64,000 nucleotides of DNA, from positions 1-64,000 of the forward strand of contig SAXG01000029.1 in assembly GCA_012932865.1 (NCBI GenBank), given 5' to 3'. The notes beneath the pieces were generated by a model. The model did not search any database. It saw nothing but the letters and a program-made list of their open reading frames with translations, and had not been told where the DNA came from. Of the stretch, positions 58,131 to 64,000 are shown piece after piece. Position 1 is the stretch's first letter. Each line of letters begins with the position of its first letter. The position numbers were made by a program, and so were the translations under genes. Source of the stretch: Amylostereum areolatum (taxonomy: Eukaryota > Basidiomycota > Agaricomycetes > Russulales > Stereaceae).

Positions 58131-58660
58131 CGTCTGCCACCACCGTCGTCCTCACCCACCACCACCGTCGTCCTCACCCACCACCACCGTCGTCCTCACC
58201 TACCACCGCCGTCTCCCACCACCACCGCTACCGCCGTCTCCCACCACCACCGCTACCGCCGTCTCCCACCGCCGTCGCCACCCGCCACCGCCATCATCAC
58301 CTACCACCACCGTCGCCACCTGCCACCGCTGTCACCGTCTCCCACCGCCGTCGCTACCTCCCACCACCGTCACCACCTATCACCGCCGTCACCACCTGCC
58401 ACCACCATCACCGTCTCCCACCGCCGTCGCCACCTCCCACCGCCGTCGCCACCTGCCACCGCCGTCGCCACCTACCACCGCTGTCACCGCCGTCACCGCC
58501 GTTGCCACCTGCCACCGCGGTCGTCACCTGTCGCCGTCTGCCACGTGGCCGTCTCCCACCGCTAGCATCGCCATCTCCCACCGCCACCACCGTCGTCGCC
58601 CCCCACCGTCGCCATCCCACACTGCCAGCATCATTGTTGCTCACCAACACCCACTGCCGT
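58130..58660 (+). repeat. CCACC/CCGTCG-rich minisatellite
   Basis: About 500 bp of imperfect tandem units built from CCACCACC, CCGTCGTC and CCGCCGTCGCCACC. Unit length is about 27 bp at the left end and shorter to the right. The absence of stops in several frames follows from composition and does not show coding. Confidence 0.8.
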
Positions 58661-58679
58661 CTCCGCTCTATAAATGGGG

Positions 58680-58684
58680 GTTGC
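58680..58684 (+). repeat. Target-site duplication, left (GTTGC)
   Basis: GTTGC directly before the left LTR, repeated at 61513-61517 directly after the right LTR. Confidence 0.85.
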
Positions 58685-59156
58685 TGTCAGCAACGGTCTA
58701 CCTGCGATGCAGGTTCAGGACGTCGCGACGAGGTACAAGGCGAGGAGAGACGAGGATGGGATCGAGGAGGGCGGGTGATAAACGAAGGTGTGGACCTTCC
58801 CCTGCAGTACTTAGGGAGGATCCCCCAGGTAGCCGGAGAATAGAAAAGGTCGAGATGACCCTCTCCTCATGGATTAGTGAGCCCTTATATACATGAGGAT
58901 AAGAGCCCAAACAAGGACAAACGAAGCCGGAGTAGGAGTGGGTCAGGACGGACTACGAAGTGGGTACCACGGAGTACGAAGTGGGTCACAACATGAGGCA
59001 AGGTAAGTATGACTCCATGGTCTAGATCATGACCGAGGAAGCCGAGAAGTCCGGTATGCCCGAAGGGCCGGACGCGAGGCAAAGCCGATGCGAAGTCCGA
59101 TGGTAAACTATAGTAAAGTAAGGTCCGATGTATATATTTAGGAGGCGTTCATGACA
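58685..59156. repeat. Left LTR
   Basis: 472 bp, TGTCAGCAAC to GTTCATGACA. It contains a TTATATACATGAGG promoter-like element near 58886. No difference from the right copy was seen. Confidence 0.88.
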
Positions 59157-61040
59157 TTACCCCCAATTCACATTCATTGTCCTCAATGACCAGCCAAACA
59201 ACATGAACGAAGTAAGGCCGGTTCCAAAAAACCGAAAAAAAATGGGACATTTTTACCTAAAGGGTCTGGCGTTTGGATCGCGTCGCCTCGACGCTCGGCT
59301 GCGCTCTCGCTTTGGGCGAGGCTCTCTTCAGCACTTCGTCGGGGCTCGCTAGCCTACGATCGCCCTGCGACCCTTTACCCGAAGGTATCCCGAATACCGT
59401 GCGAGCTCTCTCCAAGAGCTCGCTCCATTTACTGCCTCTAGTACCTTCGACCAAAAACGACTTTGCGAAACTAGGTAGTTTCGGTAGCAAAGTCGCGCGA
59501 CAGAAGCGAACGAAGTGAGCGTACAGAGCGTGTACAATGGCCGTCTGCGAAAAAAAAAAATTGCCCGAAGGCGAAACCGATGCGAAGAATAGCCAATCCG
59601 TCGGCTAGCGCTCCTTGTCTCAAGGATGCGGAGTGGCCAATTCGTCGGCCAGCGCTTGAACGATGATCAATATGCTTTTCAAGGCGAAGCGAACGCGGAG
59701 CGGCCTGAGTTTAATGTCTTCGGCGCGGACGGATGAACGATGTGGCCTTTCGGCCCGAGCGATGAACGATGACTTCTAGCGAGGGAGGCGAAGCGGAACC
59801 AATAAAACGACTACGAGGTGGTGCGATGGTGTAAATGTCTTGGCCAATACTTTGATCTGTGGGTCGCTTCCACATTAGGCCTAAGACCCCGAGGATACCG
59901 AGGCGATGCTTGAGTGTAATCTTTAGTTTATTTCTAGAGCCAGCCTGCTCAGGGTCATTACGGACCCGACGGGGGTAGCCAGTACGTCGGCAAGCGCTTC
60001 CCATAGGAATCTGATGCGGTGCTAGTTTAACGAAGGGGATAGCGAAGTCACATGGAAGGATACCCCTAAAGACCGGGGGGGACGGGATGCTCGTCACGTG
60101 TTTATCCTAAACGACCTATTTCCTTGTCTTCAAGCGTCATTCCAGATGCACAAACTTTCCAAGATGTCCAGCGAGAGGTGTGCTAATTCAAGCACGGGGC
60201 ACATCATCCGAAGCTTTCCCTATATGTTTGCCGTAGTTTAATGTGTCATTGCGGACCATGCCTTCTAGCATGGGGAGGCGAAGGGGAACCAAGGGGACTT
60301 GGACCAGAGCTTTTGTTAAGCCGTTTCCGAGGAACGGAACTGGCCCGTATCGCGACAAAACGAGGCAATGGTGGGTAAGTTTAAGACATTCCAGACCCGC
60401 TATGCGTGGTCTAGCCCGGCGGCGGTCATTCCAGGACCTGAACGTCGTAGTTTTCGGTCGTTGCGGACCCTTGCTTTTCTATGCGAAGCGAACGCAGGTG
60501 CCCTTTGATAACGGAGGTAGTTCTCCGACCCGATGATTGCGATTCAGGTGACCATTTCGTCGGTCAGCGCTCCTATAACAGGATCCGGTGATGGCCTAAC
60601 CCCGAAGGGCAGTGATCTCCATTCCAGCGGTGCGTCGGTGATACGGCGACTACCATAAGTTTATCGTCCTTGGCGTGGACGCGGGGTAGTTTTACGTCAT
60701 CTCGGACGTGACGATGCGAAGCGAAGTACAGTAGTCCGAGGCGAAGCGTTCGGCAGTTGACCAATCCCCGAAGGGAAAGGCATCAAGGCCCAGGCGCTGG
60801 GAATTACCAGCTAACCTGTTATAGACCCCTACAGCGCAGGCATAAGGCCACAGTGCTGCAACAGTTCCGATTAAGGCATTAGGGCATAGGGCCCGTGCCA
60901 ACTCGATGTACAGTGCGAGAGTTCGACTTAGATCCGAGGGTGACCAGTACGTCGGTCGGCGCTCCCCAAAGGGATATGGCAATGCAAACGTAAAGTACGA
61001 CGAAGCGACGCGGTGAACGATGAGGAGGATCTCGACCTTA
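59157..61040. other. Non-coding interior of the LTR element
   Basis: It begins TTACCCCC after the left LTR. Repeated short motifs such as GCGAAGCGAA, CGATGCGAAG and GTCGGC(A/C)AGCGCT occur throughout. No reverse transcriptase, integrase or gag motifs were found in any frame. Confidence 0.7.
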
Positions 61041-61512
61041 TGTCAGCAACGGTCTACCTGCGATGCAGGTTCAGGACGTCGCGACGAGGTACAAGGCGAG
61101 GAGAGACGAGGATGGGATCGAGGAGGGCGGGTGATAAACGAAGGTGTGGACCTTCCCCTGCAGTACTTAGGGAGGATCCCCCAGGTAGCCGGAGAATAGA
61201 AAAGGTCGAGATGACCCTCTCCTCATGGATTAGTGAGCCCTTATATACATGAGGATAAGAGCCCAAACAAGGACAAACGAAGCCGGAGTAGGAGTGGGTC
61301 AGGACGGACTACGAAGTGGGTACCACGGAGTACGAAGTGGGTCACAACATGAGGCAAGGTAAGTATGACTCCATGGTCTAGATCATGACCGAGGAAGCCG
61401 AGAAGTCCGGTATGCCCGAAGGGCCGGACGCGAGGCAAAGCCGATGCGAAGTCCGATGGTAAACTATAGTAAAGTAAGGTCCGATGTATATATTTAGGAG
61501 GCGTTCATGACA
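61041..61512. repeat. Right LTR
   Basis: 472-bp copy matching 58685-59156 and followed by the GTTGC duplication. The preceding purine-rich AGGAGGA at 61023-61029 may be part of a polypurine tract. Confidence 0.88.
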
Positions 61513-61517
61513 GTTGC

Positions 61518-62389
61518 TCTACCATTCATACATCAAGGTGAGTTCTCTTCCCTGTCTGTCCTCGCTTGCTCACCACCCCAACAGTTCACATACACCCATT
61601 GTGACCTGCATTGTGCATGCCCAATGATCCATGATGCCAGGGCACTACAGGTATGTCTGTATATCTGGTTTGCTGATGTCCATGCTGGCATGTCTGCTGT
61701 TGCTGTGTTTTGGCCATCCCATCTTTCTCTTCATGATTATTTTCCACTATGTGTACAGGTACTATACTGTTGCTATCTATGACATCTCTATGTGTCCTAT
61801 GTGCAATAATATAGTGTGTTAAATGACCAACCATGAAAATTGTGAAAATTGAGTGATATTAAATGCATTGTGGGATAGTTGAGTACTACTTAGGAGGGTT
61901 GTAGCTAGCTTGAGGTCTAGTTATGCTTGAGTTGGCCATGAGTTGGCCCAACCCCCCAATGATACATGCCCTGGGAGAAGGTTGGTGGGTTGGGATGTTT
62001 AGGTTGTTTTGGTGGTTCACCAACTCCTCAACTGGCTCAAACAAGCCCCAACAAAATGTGTCAAATTGCTGATGTAGTCCGTATTGTTCCTCTTCTTTGC
62101 TTATTGTCTCTCAGTCGTAATGATCAGGCACAACGCGTGACGGGATCCAGAGGCCGTCCTGGTCGTCCTGGTCGTGCCCCCGACCCGGCTCTGAGTCGGT
62201 GAATGCATTGTGCAGTGTGGCACCGTGGCAGCCTTTGTTGCTGCCTTGTCAGTTCGTGAGGCAAAAGAAAGCAACAATCTAGAACCGGCCCATCGCGTCT
62301 TGTATAAATACCCATCATGTCTTAGTCATTCCCCCCATACCACCTTTCCATCCACCCCCTTCGGGTTAGCTTCCTTCCACACATCCTCA
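61518..62389. promoter_or_regulatory. Intergenic, with promoter of the BTB-like gene
   Basis: AT-richer than its surroundings and without a recognised gene. TATAAATA at 62303-62310 lies about 80 bp before the start codon at 62390 and is a good core promoter. Confidence 0.55.
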
Positions 62390-63467
62390 ATGTCCATCTA
62401 TTTTTTCAATCGCTCCGAGGACGCCGATGGTGAAAAGCACCGCTTTCCCAAACCGGAACTCTTCATGAAAACACCCATCTTCAACCACATGATCGCCAAA
62501 GGATGCCTATTCCAACCTCCGCACACAAACATTATCAAAATCAATGTTTCTTTCGTCGACTTTGTGACCTTGACGGAGGATTTCATCATGGACCACGCAA
62601 ACTCAGACGACTTCTATCACACCCCTGGAGCGCTCGCGCTCGCTCTCACCATCGTGCATACCGAGAATGACGATCGATTGGTGCGCAATGCTATACAGCA
62701 GCTTTCATGGAAGCAGCTTGCCTCCGTTTTTGCGCTGTCCTGGCAGCGCCAGTACAAGGACCTCATCGCCCATCTCGTGCGAGCCTCCTTTTGGTTCCCT
62801 CTCGTGACCGACGATCATATCAAAGCAATCTCCTGCATCGACGCACGGGTGAAGCTCTACAATTTCCGCCAACACATCCGAAATACTTTCGGTCGTGTCT
62901 TCAGCCAGCGGTTCCCCGTTGGAGAGATGCTTGCACAGACGGGAATGGAGTACGTTTGTCAACGGCCCGAACCCGACAACTCTATATGCACTTGCATGCC
63001 GTCGAAGCTTCCAGGAGAAGAAGAGATGAGATATGTCAAGTCTTGGGTGTTTGATTATATCGACATCACAATCACCCATCTCCGCCATACTCTCTGTACA
63101 GAGGCGCCGTCGTATGCCATGAAGACCGCGAGTGAGAAGGCACTAAGCTGCTGGGAGTGCTACAACAAAAAGTGCGTGTTTCGTTGCCCCCCCCCCCCAA
63201 ACTTGCATGACCGTTATTTACTCTTTTCTTAAACATGTGTAGCTTTACCACGGACTCCAGACCTGTGGCCGTTAACGAAAATAGGGAGCCAAACATGGGT
63301 TTCCTTTACTTCGTCGCGGCGTATAAAGTTGCCTTGGACTCGATCATCGATGAGGTCAGTTATGTCTTTGACTGTGTTGTTCGCTCAGCTGATCGATCTT
63401 TAACCCTCACGTCTTGTAGGAATGGAACGCCGTGGTCACCGAAGGGTCCCTATTTGTTGCCTACTAG
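62390..63467 (+). CDS. BTB-like protein with CxC...CxxC motif (intact copy)
   Basis: A 313-residue protein in three exons: 62390-63171, 63243-63354 and 63420-63467. The start MSIYFFNRSEDADGEKHRF leads to a BTB-like N-terminal half (KPELFMKTPIFNHMIAKG). In the middle, ALALALTIVHTENDDRLV and LSWKQLASVFALSWQRQYKD recall the other copies. The signature is CTCMPSKLPGEEE, then about 50 residues, then CWEC. The remaining exons encode FTTDSRPVAVNENREPN, the helix FVAAYKVALDSIIDE and EWNAVVTEGSLFVAY. Intron positions agree with those of 32065-33179 and the pseudogene at 155-1204. A C-run of ten lies inside the first intron. Function unknown; zinc binding is inferred. Confidence 0.8.
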
Positions 63468-64000
63468 TGCCAATTACTAGTAGTCTGACAAAGTTGCTAG
63501 TCTGACGCCGAGGATCACTTTGAGAAGTTTGTTTATTACGTATGTGTAGTCTCATGTGTTTACCTTGACCTAAGAGGAAAGTTTGAGGGCGAATTTCCGG
63601 TCGACAATATAAACACTGGCATCGAAGTTGCGAGTAGCACGAGACGCGAAGGTACTCGTTAGCACGTGACCGCGTATCCGTGAATTGATCTCATTGGTGC
63701 CCGATCGAATCATCGACTTGCCTTCGTCACGAACTTTTTCAAACATCCATCTCGCGTATCGGTCCTAGTATGTGGTTGCAGAATAGGACCTTGCCTCCTC
63801 AAGGACTTGCTTAGAACCTTCTCAAGACACGCCGGCTTGAGAAATGGAGGGTTATGTACCCGACGATGTTCAAGATCCAAGTCACCATGATGGCCACTGG
63901 CAAACTCCGAGAATGTATGGGTACGTTCATTCCGTAGCATGCTGGATACCGTGATCGTATCTAATAAAAGAACACAGCATCTATGTATATGATCTTTTCA
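63468..64000. other. Downstream flank, no gene seen
   Basis: The 3' flank of the BTB-like gene to the window edge. Only unsupported short frames occur. Confidence 0.45.

Larger units (their letters stand above)
58685..61512. mobile_element. Non-autonomous LTR retroelement (LARD/TRIM-like)
   Basis: Two 472-bp direct repeats (58685-59156 and 61041-61512), each starting TGTCA and ending TGACA, flank 1,884 bp. The 5-bp duplication GTTGC on both sides shows insertion as one unit. The LTRs read as identical, which points to a recent event. The interior has no gag or pol frame; the longest open frame is about 130 codons with no family resemblance. It must have been mobilised by proteins from elsewhere. 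The direction of transcription is not certain. Confidence 0.88.

Noticed and set aside
57907..58896. Long His/Pro/Ser-rich frames on the plus strand
   Set aside because: They follow from the CCACC-rich minisatellite, are open in several frames at once, and run into the LTR.
58698..61438. Repeated frames of 65, 70 and 79 codons
   Set aside because: They lie inside the two LTR copies and are identical only because the LTRs are. No similarity to proteins is seen.
1..64000. CRISPR arrays, operons, ribosome-binding sites
   Set aside because: Spliceosomal introns throughout show a eukaryote, and no regularly spaced repeats of that type were seen.

Overview
The window comes from a filamentous basidiomycete, most likely an Agaricomycete. 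Genes are cut by many 48-65 nt GT-AG introns. The families are typical of mushroom-forming fungi: F-box/LRR and BTB-like expansions, GH16 glucanases of the five-exon type, a GtaA-type glutaminase, a Plavaka-type transposase and a DUF6698-like gene. All joins were made by hand from splice sites, reading frame and family similarity. For most genes the exon lengths sum to a multiple of three, which supports the models.

Layout. 0.1-5.1 kb: two decayed genes on the minus strand, a BTB-like cysteine-motif protein and a GMC oxidoreductase, both carrying frameshifts. 5.7-7.8 kb: an AGC-like protein kinase. 8.7-13.4 kb: a tandem pair of COMT-type O-methyltransferases whose upstream regions are also duplicated. 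13.5-17.3 kb: a GtaA/DUF1793 glutaminase with a C-terminal membrane anchor, plus a remnant copy of its last exon. 18.39-27.94 kb: a 9.5-kb DNA transposon bounded by a perfect 18-bp inverted repeat. It holds a Plavaka transposase with one nonsense codon, host-derived fragments of a LAMMER kinase and a mitochondrial Hsp70, an intact DUF6698-like gene and a tRNA-derived SINE-like insert. 28.4-33.2 kb: a GH16 glucanase, a truncated lysine methyltransferase abutting it tail to tail, a BTB protein and a second cysteine-motif BTB-like gene. 34-45.3 kb: two F-box genes flanking a divergent PEX7/sirtuin pair and two genes with a CxxC...WxxHxxxC module. 45.4-50 kb: two genes with zinc-cluster motifs, one with five tandem Zn2Cys6-type modules. 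52.6-56.6 kb: a second GH16 and an aldo-keto reductase. 58.1-58.7 kb: a CCACC-rich minisatellite. 58.685-61.512 kb: a non-coding LTR element with apparently identical 472-bp LTRs and a 5-bp target duplication. 62.4-63.5 kb: the third, intact member of the cysteine-motif BTB-like family.

Functionally this is a patchwork rather than a pathway cluster. Housekeeping genes (PEX7, sirtuin, kinase) sit among fast-evolving families (F-box, BTB, zinc clusters, O-methyltransferases) and mobile DNA. The main points of interest are the gene-carrying Plavaka element, the five-module Zn2Cys6 gene, the recurring cysteine modules and several microexons of 6-20 nt.
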